Shown: positions 10,488-21,804 of the stretch, piece after piece | Numbering within the stretch: the first letter of the stretch is position 1 | Layout: each line of letters begins with the position of its first letter | Origin: Dactylorhiza incarnata | Taxonomy: Eukaryota; Streptophyta; Magnoliopsida; Asparagales; Orchidaceae | Assembly: GCA_033032865.1 (NCBI GenBank) | Contig: JAWHQI010000004.1 | Location: 22,550,001 to 22,614,000 of the forward strand | Length of the DNA stretch: 64,000 bases | Direction of reading: 5' to 3' | The notes under the pieces: model-generated | The model's input: only the letters and a program-made list of their open reading frames with translations | Database searches by the model: none | What the model was told of the DNA's origin: nothing | Position numbers and translations under genes: made by a program

Positions 10488-11837
10488 TGTTGGAACATGG
10501 TCTTCCGTATTTCCTAGGTTTGAGAATAACAAAACCTATGTGTATTTGATCTTGTGTGTTTAAGTGTGCAGGATAACAAAGTCCACATGACTCAAGGATT
10601 ACATAAGAAAGTTGCCCCCAAGTTTGAGCCATCAAATCCAACACTCCCACTAGCACTGGCGGTATCACCTAATGCCTGGCGCTAGCGCTAAGGAACCGCT
10701 GAGAATGGATACTGGGTTCGACGAAATTGATCTAGCGTTCGACGATCCTGCGTTCGACGAATTTCCGGTCAACGAATGTTGAAGCATGCTCGACGAACTG
10801 CTTACTCTATGGCGGCGCGCTAGTACTAGCGCTGGCGCTAGCTATCGTTCGACGAACTGTTAGCAGTGCTCGACGAAATGCTCATAACTGCGTTCGACAA
10901 AAATTCGATCAACGAACTCTTAGCTGCGTTCGACAAAATTTCGATCGACGAAATGTTTGCTTAAGCGCAAATGCCGGGAGTACTTATAGAAGGAGATAGC
11001 GCCAGGCGGTATCCGATAGCACAGGTGATAGCGAGGAGCACAGTAGGCAAGAGAGAAAAGTTTCCTCCGATTGAAGATTCTTCCGCGCAGAATATGTCCT
11101 AATATGGGATAGCGCCGGCGGTACCACTAGCGCAGGTGCTAGCGCTGAGACTATAAAAAGGACCCCTTGGCTCCGTCTTCCTTATCCTCTAGAGATCCAA
11201 AAATCCAGAGCTTCGTGCCACAGCATAGAGAGGAAGGTTCAGAGAGATACTCCCACAAATCCATAACGGCTAAAGGAGATCCGTGGAGAAGAGTTCAACA
11301 GGCATCATCACCGTGATGAAAGACCGCATCAACTACGATCATACTCTGTGTCTTTGTCTACTTCTCTAAGAGATCCACATTGAGGGAGTTTTTATATAAT
11401 TGTCTTTTTATTTCACATCTTTTCTTGTAATCGTGTAGTAAATTCGCCTCGTGTTGGCGACTAGGTCTGGGTAGGACTTACGGCAGAAATTCGCCTCGTG
11501 TTGGCGACTAGATCTAGGTTATGTCTAGGGGGTGCTCGAGGCCATATCCGGGGAAGGGTTGGCTAGAGCGGCTTGAGGTCGTATTCGGGGAAGGATCAGC
11601 TAAAGCCAATCAGTTCGTGGGGATACGAGTCGGTATAGAAAACAAAAAGAGTCTTTCTATTCTCTTTGATTTATAGCTTCAATAAGAGATCAAGTTTTGT
11701 AATCATGCTTCTCAAGTTAATAAAATCATGTCTTTACTTTTACTTAACTTGATTTGTCTTGATCTTCTCTAGTTTAATAATGAAAGCTTTTTCAAAGTTA
11801 TTCGAAATATATCTAAAGTTCTTAAAACCCTTATTTA
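10488..11837 (+). repeat. 3' LTR of element A, end truncated
   Basis: Begins TGTTGGAACATGG. It parallels the 5' LTR up to ...CCCTTATTTA and then stops in a C run; the final CTAAGGGCGCCTACCGATCC-type end present at 4128-4150 is missing. The sequence continues directly into the 64-bp duplication. Confidence 0.9.
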
Positions 11838-11901
11838 CCCCCTTAGGTTTTGCGGCGGAAGAAATTGCGGAAGAAAATCTATCCCGAATAGGGTGAAATC
11901 T
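11838..11901. repeat. Right copy of 64-bp duplication flanking element A
   Basis: Same as 2698-2761 with two substitutions. The first five C are shared with the LTR C run, so the junction has microhomology. Confidence 0.9.
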
Positions 11902-12260
11902 GCAGCTTAAATAGAAAATAGTTAGAAAAATGGGCACAGATGGTCAAACGCACGACAATGCGTGGATCGTGTGATACTTAACGCACAAAAATCGCCCAGC
12001 CTGACATAGTAGCGGACCGTGTGATTTTGATCACGCACAGGCAAAACAGCCAGTGCGAGAACAATATGCACGGGCATCAACAGAGCGTTGAAATAAGGCC
12101 ATATAAGAGAAGATTGTGTGTTTACTTCGCGCACGGTTGAATCTAACCATGCTTGAAGAAAATGCATGGGCGATAATTTCATAAAATATTTAGACAAAAG
12201 AGGAGCTCGTGCGATTTTACTCACACATGGGCAAAATAGCCCGTGCGAGAACAAAATGCA
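11902..12260 (-). mobile_element. Gypsy-type LTR F, part 2
   Basis: Between elements A and B. Noncoding, with scattered GTGCG/CGCAC motifs such as CGTGTGATTTTGATCACGCA that also occur in part 1. The last five bases (ATGCA, 12256-12260) are the left TSD of element B. Confidence 0.5.
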
Positions 12261-13430
12261 TGTTAAAATATTTTATTTGAATCGTTTCGGAGTAAGCAGG
12301 AGTTGCATCAACTGAGTTAAAGCCAAACAACCACAATGCCACACAGTAACACAAGAACTTTATTGAAACACAAACTTCATTTACAATGCGAGGTATGCAT
12401 GACGAGATATGATTCATCAGAATCACGGAGATGAGAAGAACAAAACACACCAAAACAAATCTGGTGGCTAGACAAGCTGAGATCGCACAGACCGCTCGAC
12501 TCCAGAAGTCGGCCGGCTTGACTTGAGATCACGCGAACAGAAAACCAGACAAGCCGCCTGCACTGCAAGATCGCCACCTCAGGCTGCACGAACTGGAGCT
12601 TTATTGGAACAAAGAACTGAAGCTGTCGCCAGACCGCAACTCAGACCGCCTAACTGCTGAAGGTCGCCTGATCACTGAGCTCGCTGCGAACAGTACAAGA
12701 ATGAACATAAACCAGTTCGCAGACTGACCGCTGTCGAACTGTTTATTCAAGCCGCTGTGAATCACCAAGGAAGGAGACCGCAACTTGCTGACCGCAAACC
12801 TGCGAACACAACAAAGAGTCAACTCGCTTCCGAGACCGCCCGACCTCAAAGTGAGACCGCACGAATTAACCCAGGCTCAGTTCTTACAGTTCTCGTTATG
12901 AATGATGGGCCATGCACCCCTATTTATAGGCTGGTGGACGGATGTCGTTACCGCACAAATCGGGATACAGTCACCACCCGTCAGATCGCCAGCGGTCTCA
13001 TAAAACAGACCGCGCGACCATACCACTTGGATGATCATCCGACCAAGACCGCAGAACAGCAGGCAGGTCGCGCACAAGTCGCGCGAACACAAGACCGCGC
13101 ACAAGCTGCGCGGACACAAAGGGTACTCCTCCCTTAGACCACCAGAAGCAACCAGGAACCATCTGGCCGACTTCAGACAAGTCGCCAGATCGCCAGGACA
13201 GACCGCCCGGATAGACGGTCATATAAGAACAACCCGCCCGGTCTTCCAAAAAGGAAGCCAGGCAAACCAGCAGACCTACTCGGGAACAAACCGCAGCTAT
13301 AAAGAACAGACCAGCCGAACCAGCAGTCCGCCAGAACATACCGGCAAGATATAAAAACAACCCGCGCTGTCTCGGCGGTCTCCCAAAACAGACTGCCCGG
13401 TCTCCTCCACTTCACTTCAAAATTTCAACA
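12261..13430 (-). repeat. 3' LTR of element B
   Basis: Starts TGTTAAAATA and ends ...TTCAAAATTTCAACA on the plus strand. Very GC-rich for the neighbourhood, with at least twelve GACCGC motifs (for example 12490, 12627, 12776, 12834, 13008, 13092, 13201). TATA box on the minus strand at 12921-12928. Confidence 0.9.
12921..12928 (-). promoter_or_regulatory. TATA box in 3' LTR of B
   Basis: CCTATAAATAGGG on the minus strand; the same box is at 18270-18277 in the 5' LTR. GACCGC motifs flank it on both sides. Confidence 0.7.
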
Positions 13431-16400
13431 CTCCCCCTTGAAGTGGGAAGTGGAGACTAGCCCGAGTAAACTCCGCAACCGTGTAAACGGTCCCTTCGCC
13501 AGCGGCTTTGTGAAGATGTCTGCGACATTGTCCTCACTCCGAACATGCTCGACCATAATAGATCCTCCCAACACCTTTTCACGAATGAAATGGTGCTCAA
13601 TCTCAATATGCTTGGTCCTCGAGTGACAGACTGGATTATTAACCAGCTTGAGAGCACTCTCATTGTCCCCGCGTAGCTTAGTGGGACCTCGAACATCCTC
13701 ATGAACGTCCTCCACCAACCTCCTGAGCCAAACGGCTTCTTGAGCTGCCAAAGCCGAAGCCTTGTACTCCGCTTCTGTGGTAGATACGGACACCGATTCC
13801 TGCTTTTTGCTGCACCAAGAGATAGGTGTGGGGCCCGTCATAAAGACATAACTAGACGTTGATCTCCGATCATCCACGTCTCCCCCGTAGTCAGCATCCA
13901 TGTATCCATGAAACTCCAAGCTTGACCCTCTCCTAAATAGGAGACCCAAATCAGAGGTCGACTTCACATATTTAAGAATCCCTTTTGCCGCCAGAAGATG
14001 AGGCTTCCGTGGTTTCGCCATGTGCCGACTCACTTTGCCAACTGCATAGGCAATATCAAGCCTCGTGATGGTCAAGTAAATCAGGCTCCCAACAAGTGCT
14101 CGGAACACCAACGAATCAGATATAACTCTTCCCTCATCCTTCCGAAGTTTATGATGTTGTTCCAGAGGTATGAAGCTGCTCTTCCCTTCTTCCATGCCGA
14201 ATCGTTGAACGATCCGCTCCGCATATCCTTCCTGAGAAACGAGCACTCTGCTCTCCCTCCTCTGGACCTCGAGTCCAAGGAAATGGTGAAGCTCCCCCAG
14301 ATCCTTCATCTCGAACCTGATAGCAAGCTCAGCTCTCAGCCTTGCTACTGCCTCCTTCAAGTTCCCGGTGACAATCATGTCATCCACATATAGCAGCACA
14401 ATAACCCGAAGCGCCCCCTCCTTCTTGACGAACAAGCTAGAATCAGAGTTTGAAGCACAGAACCTGCAGAATAGAAGATACTCCGCGATCATTCCATACC
14501 ACGCCCGAGGCGCTTGCTTCAACCCATATAAGGCCTTCTTCAGTTTGCAGACGTAGTCCGGATGATCCTCCGAGATGAAACCTGGCGGCTGGATCATGAA
14601 GATATCCTTGTCAATCTCTCCGTATAAGAAAGCATTCTTAACATCGAGCTGCCAAATCTCCCATCCATTAGATGCCGCCAAAGCAATAACAAATCGAACC
14701 GAAGTCATCTTTGCCACTGGACTAAACGTCTCATCATAATCTTCACCATACTGCTGTGAGAACCCGCGAGATACAAGGCGAGCCTTGTATCACTTGATTG
14801 TACCGTCAGCATTCTTTTTGAGTTTATAAACCCATTTGCTTGTCACAGGGGTAATGCCCTTGGGCCTGGACACTAGAGACCAAGTCTCATTTTTCTTGAG
14901 AGCATCCATCTCCTCTTGCATAGCAATATCCCACTGCTTCACGACTTTGTCGTTCTCAAATCTCGATGGCTCCCTCTCATCTAAGGGACCAGCAAAGAAA
15001 CATGAGACAAAGCTTACCATATTTCCTCCTGTGTATCGATCTGGTGGCTTGATAGTCCTCTTCGACCTCCTAAGAGGTTGCTCCTGACTAACCACCTCCT
15101 CAGCTGCTTCTTCTGTGCAAGCTCCCCTTCCAGACGAACTTGGAGCATCGCTCCCCCAGCTTCCAGAACCTGAAGCCTCCATCTCAGAGCTTGACACAAC
15201 TGGAGCTCCTGGTGAAACAGGCAACTCCACTTGAAGACTTCCCGCAGCTTTCCCTGCTTCATCAACCCTGCTTTCCGGTAGTTGAACTCCTGAACTCCCC
15301 TTGTAGGAAGTCACTTCATCAAACACCACATCCCGAGATACCACTGATCTCCGCATCTCAGGATCCATGCATCTCCATCCTTTCTTCCGCTCATCATACC
15401 CAACAAAGACTAGCTTCCTTGCTTTCGCATCTAGCTTTGTCCGAAGAGCATCAGGGATATGCACATAGCAGGTTGACCTGAACACCCGAAGGTGAGAAAC
15501 ACTCGGTTTCTCCTTGAACATCAGTTCGTGAGGGGTCTTCATGTTGATAGGACTTAGAGGCATTCTGTTGATGACGTAAGCCGCACAAGACATTCCCTCC
15601 GCCCAAAAGGACTTTGGGATACTCTTGGCATGAAGCCAGCATTTGCAGGTTTCCGTCAGATGACGAATCTTCCTCTCCGCAATGCCATTTTGCTGTGGAG
15701 TATGGGCACAAGTGAGCTCTCTCCAAATGCCATGTTTCCTGCAAAAACTTGAGAACTCACCAGAGGTGAACTCCCCACCATTATCAGTTCTCAATTTTTT
15801 CACCCGCAGGCCTAACCGACCTTCCACCAGCTCCTTGAACTCCACAAACTATGCAAAGGCTTCCGACTTCTCTTTCAAAAAATACACCCAGACATATCTG
15901 GTGTAATCGTCAATCAACACCAACATATATCTGTTGCCTCCAAGGCTTGGGGTGGCAGTCGGTCCCATCAAATCACTGTGAATGCACTCCAACGGCGATT
16001 TGCATCTTGTTTGCGATTTATCAAATGGAAGTCGATGAGACTTACCAAATTGACATCCAGCACAAACATGACCGTCTCCATAAGAGGACAAGCTAGGCAA
16101 GCCATTGACAAGGCCCCTTACCGCCATAGCCTTCAATTTGTCCATGCCAACATGCCCCAACCTTTCATGCCAGATAGCCGCGCTATCGTTGGTCTTCATC
16201 TTATCAACATAGGTACTTGTCGATAACACGAACAAGTCCTTCACCCGCTTTCCAACATGGATAACATCTCCCTTTATCTCCGGTAGAGTTTTAAGAAACT
16301 TCACTTCTGTTGGGCCAAACAGAACGTGATAACCGGCATCGACCGCATTGGTCACGGAGAAGAGATTCTTCTTCATACCAGGCACGTGATAAACACTCCT

Positions 16401-17514
16401 CAAGGTGAGTGGACCCTTATCACTGCTCAGGGAGACAACACCTTCTTGTTCGACAGCATGAACAGAATTATCAGTCGTAATGATAACATCGTTACCTGAG
16501 TAAGGCGCCAAAGAAGAGAACTTTGATTCATCCCCGGTGAGATGATGTGCACACCCTGAATCAACAATCCAATCCTCTTCGAAGTTGATGGCAGCCAAGG
16601 ATTTAACGGGCATCGTCGTCATATTAGTCGCAAAGGCTCCTCCCCATCCAGCTTTATCAGACTTTGGCTTCTCCTTCTCTGCTACATGTCCCGACTAAAG
16701 ATTAACCCGGCAATCTTTCTTGAAGTGGCCGGTCTTATTGAACCTAAAGCACCTTGGTCCATCTCCCTTCTTCTTCCCATCAGACTTAGGAGCATAACCC
16801 CTATCCTGCTGGCCTGAAGTAGAGGGTCCATCATAACCCGGCTTCTTCTTCTCCCACTTCTTCTTCTTCTTCCCAGAGAACAACACATCACTATCGCCCC
16901 CAGAGATAGAAGTCCCCGCCATCTGTCTTGCCAAACTTTCTTGCGAAGCAAGTAAGTTCTCCAGCTCCAACAGAGATGGTTGATTTGCCCAACCTTGAAC
17001 TGAAGTCACAAAGGCAAGATACTCCTTCCGCAATCCGCGGATGATATGCCTCTTAAGTTTTGCCTCTGAGATGGGCTCATCAGGGTCCAAAGCAGAAATC
17101 TCTGTTGTGAGGTTCTTCATCTTGAGAAAGAAGGTAGAAATAGAAAGATCACCTTGAGAGGCTTTCGCCAACTCATTTTCAAGAAACTGTAGCCGAAGCT
17201 ACATTCTTCTTATTGAACAACCCGTCCAAAGACGTCCAAATTTTAGCAGCAGATTTACATCTAATGATGTGGTCAAACAGCTCCGGTGAGATAGCCCTCT
17301 TGAGTGTGAACTCTGCCTTAGCATTAGTCCTCCTCCAAAGCCTCACCTCTGCCATATTATCTCCTGCTAGAAATACCTCTTGTGTGTCTTCTCCTCCAAC
17401 TATCTCCCAAATATCCTCGCCAAGTAAATAGCTCTCCATACACGACCTCCATTTCTTATAGTTAGTCGATGTAAGGAGTTCAATACCAAGCCCTCTTGCG
17501 AATCCGCCTTCCAT
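13425..17514 (-). pseudogene. gag-pol: gag-pol of copia element B, broken
   Basis: Reads from MEGGFARGL at 17514. Gag (17514-16695) has a frameshift near 17175 and a zinc knuckle in which the second Cys is Phe (CFRFNKTGHFKKDC). A TAG at 16695 ends gag. Protease has DSGCAHHLTG; the pre-integrase zinc region has WHERLGH; the integrase core follows (LIDDYTRY, DNGGEF, HTPQQNG) with an in-frame TAG at 15849-15851. A TGA at 14790-14792 interrupts the start of RT. RT keeps YVDDM and RNase H keeps the DADYGGD and TKHIEIEHHFIRE motifs. The three stops lie in one frame, so only a few changes inactivated it. Confidence 0.92.
13431..13440 (-). other. Polypurine tract of element B
   Basis: CAAGGGGGAG on the minus strand immediately before the 3' LTR. 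Confidence 0.85.
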
Positions 17515-17592
17515 GGCAATCTATATGGTCTCTTCTTCACAAAGACGATGGCAACTCAAGTTGATCACTGCCTATCCACTCCAACAACCTCC

Positions 17593-17603
17593 CTCTGATA
17601 CCA
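17593..17603 (-). other. Primer-binding site of element B
   Basis: TGGTATCAGAG on the minus strand, two bases from the 5' LTR end; initiator-Met type. Confidence 0.85.
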
Positions 17604-17605
17604 GG

Positions 17606-18770
17606 TGAAATTTTTTGATTTGAATCATTTAGGAGTAAGCAGGAGTTGCATCAACTGAGTTAAAGCCAAACAACCACAATGCCACACAGTAACACAAGAA
17701 CTTTATTGAAACACAAACTTCATTTACAATGCGAGGTATACATGGCGAGACATGATTCATCAGAATCACGGAGACGAGAAGAACAAAACACACCAAAACA
17801 AATCTGGCGGCTAGACAAGGTGAGATCGCACAGACCGCTCGACTCCAAAAGTCGCCCAACTTGACCTGAGATCACGTGAATAGAAAACCAGAAAAGCCGC
17901 CTGCACTGCAAGACCGCCACCTCAGACCGCACGAACTGGAGCTTTATTGGAATAAAGAACTTGAACTGAAGCTGTCGCCAGACCGCAACTCAGACCGCCT
18001 AACCACTGAAGGTCGCCTGATCACTGAGCTCGCTGCGAACAGCACAAGAACGAACATAAACCAGTTCGCAGACTGACCGCTGCCGAACTGTTTATTCAAG
18101 CCGCTGGGAATCACCATGGAAGGAGACCGCAACCTGTTGACTGCAAACCTGCGAACACAACAAAGAGTCAACTCGCCTCCGAGACCGCCCGACCTCAAAG
18201 TGAGACCGCACGAATTAACCCAGTCTCAGTTCTTACAGTTCTCGTTATGAATGACGAGCCATGCACCCCTATTTATAGGCGGGTGGACGGATGTCATCAC
18301 CGCACAAACCGGGATACAGTCACCACCCGTCAGATCGCCAGCGGTCTCATAAGACAGACCGTGCGACCAGACCACTTGGACGATCATCCGACCAAGACCG
18401 CAGAATAGCAGGCAGGTCGCGCACAAGTTGCGCGAACACAAGACCGCGCACAAGCCACGCGGACACAAAGGGTACTCCTCCCTTAGACCACCAGAAGTAA
18501 CCAGGAACCATCTGGCCGACTTCAGACAAGTCGCCAGATCGCCAGGACAGACCGCCCGGATAGATGGTCATATAAGAACAACCCTCCCGGTCTTCCAACA
18601 AGGAAGCCAGGCAAACCAGCATACCTACTCGGGAACAAACCGCATCTACAAAGAACAGACTGGCCAAACCAGCAGTCCGCCAGAACAGACCGGCAAGATA
18701 TAAAAACAACACGCGCGGTCTTCCAAAATAGACCGCCCGGTCTCCTCCACTTCACTTCAAAATTTCAACA
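17606..18770 (-). repeat. 5' LTR of element B
   Basis: Close match to 12261-13430, with scattered substitutions. The LTR divergence plus the disrupted frame suggest a middle-aged insertion. GACCGC motif array and TATA at 18270-18277. Confidence 0.9.
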
Positions 18771-19155
18771 ATGCAAGAGCGGGGTAGATCACTATCCTAG
18801 GGCATTGTAGGAAGCGCACGGTCGCAGGGATCGTGCGTCAAGGAAATCACGCTCGTGCAATTCCTACAGAAAAGAATCTGGGCAACTTATAAGATCTGCC
18901 CACCTGCACAATAAAACACCAGTTGCGAACACACCTTCAGTACAATCCAAACACTAGAAAAAGAATGGGGAGCACCTTGTGTTTACTCACAACAATAAAG
19001 CGCGCAATTGCACACCACCATGGGCAAAAATGTGCACTTCGCGTGAGAAGAGTGAACCAGTGACATATAAGCAATAATGAACTAAAAGTGAACTGCATGT
19101 GCGTGAAAATGAGCCCAGATGAGTCTGAAAAACCCTATATAAATCGGACTCATCA
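18771..19155 (-). mobile_element. Gypsy-type LTR F, part 1 (start)
   Basis: On the minus strand the LTR begins TGATGAGTCC at 19155, followed by a TTTATATAGGG TATA-like box. The preceding sequence (19156-19191) is the purine-rich AAGTTTGGGGTTG tract with an inverted repeat TTGCTCG/CGAGCAA, a signature seen just before the 3' LTR of Athila/Tat gypsy elements. The GCACGG/GTGCG motif type continues into part 2. Confidence 0.55.
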
Positions 19156-19191
19156 CAACCCCAAACTTAACCAATTGCTCGTCCCGAGCAA
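19156..19191 (-). other. Polypurine tract and inverted repeat before LTR F
   Basis: Minus strand TTGCTCGGGACGAGCAA (19175-19191) followed by GGTTAAGTTTGGGGTTG; matches the conserved block before 3' LTRs of Athila/Tat-type elements. Confidence 0.6.
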
Positions 19192-20895
19192 ATCATCCCT
19201 CAATCGGACAAGAAAAACATAAGATGGCATAGTAACTAAGCGTGCGGAGTACCATACGAAGACGCTTACTCACGTGCAAAAAAATTAGTAGGAGTTTTTA
19301 ATTATGTGAACTAGATTATAAATTTCTAGAATGCGTATCAGCATATTAATTTAACTCGTAATTGGAATCGCAGAGAATCCTCCGGTCACACATAAGGAGA
19401 AAGCAGAATCATAGCTGAGGTAAGCATTGTCGAAGATCGGAGCTCAGGACAGCCTCCAAAGAAATCCATCAATGTCGGCGACCATAAGCTCGCCCGTTCG
19501 CACTCTCTCCACGACTCTGGTTTGGTTCCACGCACAACTCAGTAGGGCTTTTTGGAATAAGATGAGGCTTGGGTTTAGATGGGGTATTACAAAGATAAAC
19601 TCGAAGGCCCACGCACCTAACCCAAGTGAGCTAGCGCAAAATAAACCATCAACGCACCACAATAAACATGCGGGTGCACCACACCCCCATACTTAGACTT
19701 GTTACATGGGTGTGTGCACCACCTACTCTCAAAATAAACTTACAAGAAGATATTTTCATTATAATATTTTTTTCTTTTCCTTTTCATTAATTTATCACTT
19801 TCTCATTTCATCAATTTTTTCAACTATTTTCAGCACATTTATTCATTGGAACACATCCATATATTCACATTTAAAAACACCACAAAAACACCCCAACATG
19901 AAAATATAGTACAAACTATAGCTCAAGCATGGGTGTGCGATTAGGCATGGCTTTTTAGACTTTGGTGAGATAGCGGTGGAGCTGAATAAAAGGAAGGGTA
20001 GACACAACGGGGTTAGCGAGGATAGAACGATAGGAATATGTACAAAGGCTCAACCGGGCCTAAATGATGGCCTACATCAAAGTTGCGCGATTGACTAACC
20101 ATATACCCATGCTTCGAGAATGGGTTGGGGCAAGTTCTTAGCAACCGAGAAAGATCATCCTTCCTCCGGACTCGAGCAATACGAGGAAAACAACAATCTA
20201 CACACATCAGTTACGCTACCGTTGGAATGCAATGGATTCGTCAATTGCAAGTAAAATAAACCGTGTCTACGCAAATAGAAAATCATAAAACTAATTGCAT
20301 GCAAAAAAGCTAAGTCTACAAAAATTTCTACGCAAAATGCAAGCACTCGAGTAGCAGAACTACAAGATCCAACATTTTACTCTGTGTCTCAATCCTATGC
20401 CAGCAAAGTGAATTTGTACATCACACAGAAGAGACAAATTCAACACGCGACAAACAAACAGCAAAGCACATACTCATGTGGATGTTGCGATGTGCAAAGA
20501 GAATGAAACAAAATAACTGAAATAAAAGCTTCTAGGATGCTATGCAATAGTGCACGTGAGTGGGCACAGAAAACAGCTCTCCCCCAGACTTAAACTAAAC
20601 AATCCAAGACAAGATATAACCATGAAATTCAAAATAAAGTCTAGGGGAAGAGAGTACCCAATGCTCAACAAGTGAGCATACTAGAAGACGTGTATAAATC
20701 CAAGGAAAAGCCGCAACATTCACTATCCAAAAAAAGAACCTGCAGGGGTGAGCTCCGCCAAAACAAAAGAAAATAGATAAACTACAATGAAATACAACTA
20801 ACTAAAATGAAGTAAATAAGATGAAAATGCATGAAGTAAGATAACTACTGGGGTTATTGTTCTCCCATCATGACTTATTCAGAACCTAAAACGTT
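19192..20895 (-). other. 3' internal noncoding region of an Athila-like element
   Basis: No supported coding sequence; AT-rich with short ORFs. Lies between ORF 20896-21770 and the PPT. Confidence 0.45.
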
Positions 20896-21219
20896 CTAGC
20901 TGATTGGAGTGTGAAAAGAGAAATTTACATGTAATTGGCCTAATATCCGTGTCGGTAGCGGGTATCGATACGGCGATAGAACTTCTACCCCTCTACCTAA
21001 ATAATAATACATGCTCCTCACAGGTAGAGGGAAGAGAATGTAAGAGGAGGAGGAGGAATCCTCACTCATCTTACCAAAATAATCCTTGCCTCGCAAGGTG
21101 TCATTGACAGGGAGGAGGCAGGAGAAGAAGGTAATAAATGGATCTTCCTCAACGGAGGGGGAATCAAACTCCTCATATATGAGGATGCTCTCATCATTGA
21201 CTTGGGCAATATCTTCCAA
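20896..21219 (-). CDS. ORF fragment, likely continuation of 21066-21770
   Basis: Minus-strand frame whose last 45 residues (SMYYYLGRGVEVLSPYRY and onward) look like real protein, overlapping the next ORF in another frame. A single frameshift around 21070-21215 would make both parts of one acidic protein encoded before the PPT of the Athila-like element. Function unknown. Confidence 0.35.
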   Translation of the reverse strand: MEDIAQVNDESILIYEEFDSPSVEEDPFITFFSCLLPVNDTLRGKDYFGKMSEDSSSSSYILFPLPVRSMYYYLGRGVEVLSPYRYPLPTRILGQLHVNFSFHTPIS

Positions 21220-21770
21220 ATCCTCCTAAAGTACCTGTGAAGACTTAACCCACACAGGTTCGGATGAAGAAGGGGGGGTGGGGTGGGGAGGGCAGGAAAT
21301 AAAGGAGAAGAATGACTTAAATAATCAAAAATCGGGGAAGTGGTCCCGGTCTCACTCCTAGCAGGATCCAATGATAGATCACTGTTTATATTATATGATT
21401 CATAGCGAGGGACATTCGAAAGCTTAAGGTCTTCGGTGGTGAGTTTGACCTCCTCTTCCGATGAGGATGAGCACATCTCCTCATCAAAAAGGGGATCCTC
21501 TTCATCCCACCTCAGTGCGTCATCGTATTTCAAGGAGTCATACTCCACATCGGAGAGAATAACATCCTTCTCCCACTTTGGTGCAAGCTCAGGCTCTGAA
21601 TAAACATCCTTCCTAACATTATTAACCAAATCAACAAAAATAGATGCAGAGAGTTCTTGCAGAGAAGGCGGAGGATTCGCGGTGCTTGTAACATCAAAGA
21701 ATGTGTGAGTAGGTTCCTCCGGGGGTGAATCCAAAAGAGGTAACAAATGCGTAGGGAGAGTTGACTCCAC
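21066..21770 (-). CDS. Acidic ORF of the Athila-like element, unknown function
   Basis: 234 codons, strongly acidic in the middle (DEEDPLFDEEM, SSSSEEEVKL), Pro-rich at the N terminus. It sits where Athila-type elements may have an extra 3' ORF. No membrane segment or known domain is visible, so I do not call it envelope-like. The last third may be out of frame. Confidence 0.4.
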   Translation of the reverse strand: MESTLPTHLLPLLDSPPEEPTHTFFDVTSTANPPPSLQELSASIFVDLVNNVRKDVYSEPELAPKWEKDVILSDVEYDSLKYDDALRWDEEDPLFDEEMCSSSSEEEVKLTTEDLKLSNVPRYESYNINSDLSLDPARSETGTTSPIFDYLSHSSPLFPALPTPPPLLHPNLCGLSLHRYFRRIWKILPKSMMRASSYMRSLIPPPLRKIHLLPSSPASSLSMTPCEARIILVR

Positions 21771-21804
21771 TATGTCGTCACACCGATCAGTAGAGAAACA
21801 TATA

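Larger units (their letters stand above)
2762..11837 (+). mobile_element. Element A: non-autonomous Sirevirus-type copia element
   Basis: A 9.1-kb element with LTRs of about 1.35-1.39 kb, an initiator-Met type PBS, decayed gag, the last codons of RNase H, a long 3' untranslated region and a polypurine tract. Everything from protease to most of RNase H is missing; in its place lies a minus-strand gene with its own promoter. The layout and noncoding sequence match the coding-competent element C (31765-41094). The 5' LTR lacks the first TG bases and the 3' LTR lacks about the last 25 bp, and a 64-bp duplication flanks the insertion. It sits inside gypsy LTR F. Confidence 0.85.
12261..18770 (-). 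mobile_element. Element B: Ty1/copia retrotransposon
   Basis: A 6.5-kb complete element, minus strand, with LTRs of 1170 and 1165 bp and a perfect 5-bp TSD (ATGCA at 12256-12260 and 18771-18775). PBS and PPT are present. The gag-pol frame has one frameshift and three premature stops, so it is inactive. Domain order protease, integrase, RT, RNase H marks it as Ty1/copia; the sublineage is not assigned. Confidence 0.93.

Noticed and set aside
12757..13415. ORFs of 80-126 codons on both strands in the LTR of element B (repeated at 18226-18755)
   Set aside because: They lie inside LTRs, exist because the sequence is GC-rich and stop-poor, and are repetitive translations of the GACCGC array.
21066..21770. 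Envelope-like protein of the Athila element
   Set aside because: No signal peptide or transmembrane segment is visible; acidic low-complexity composition only.
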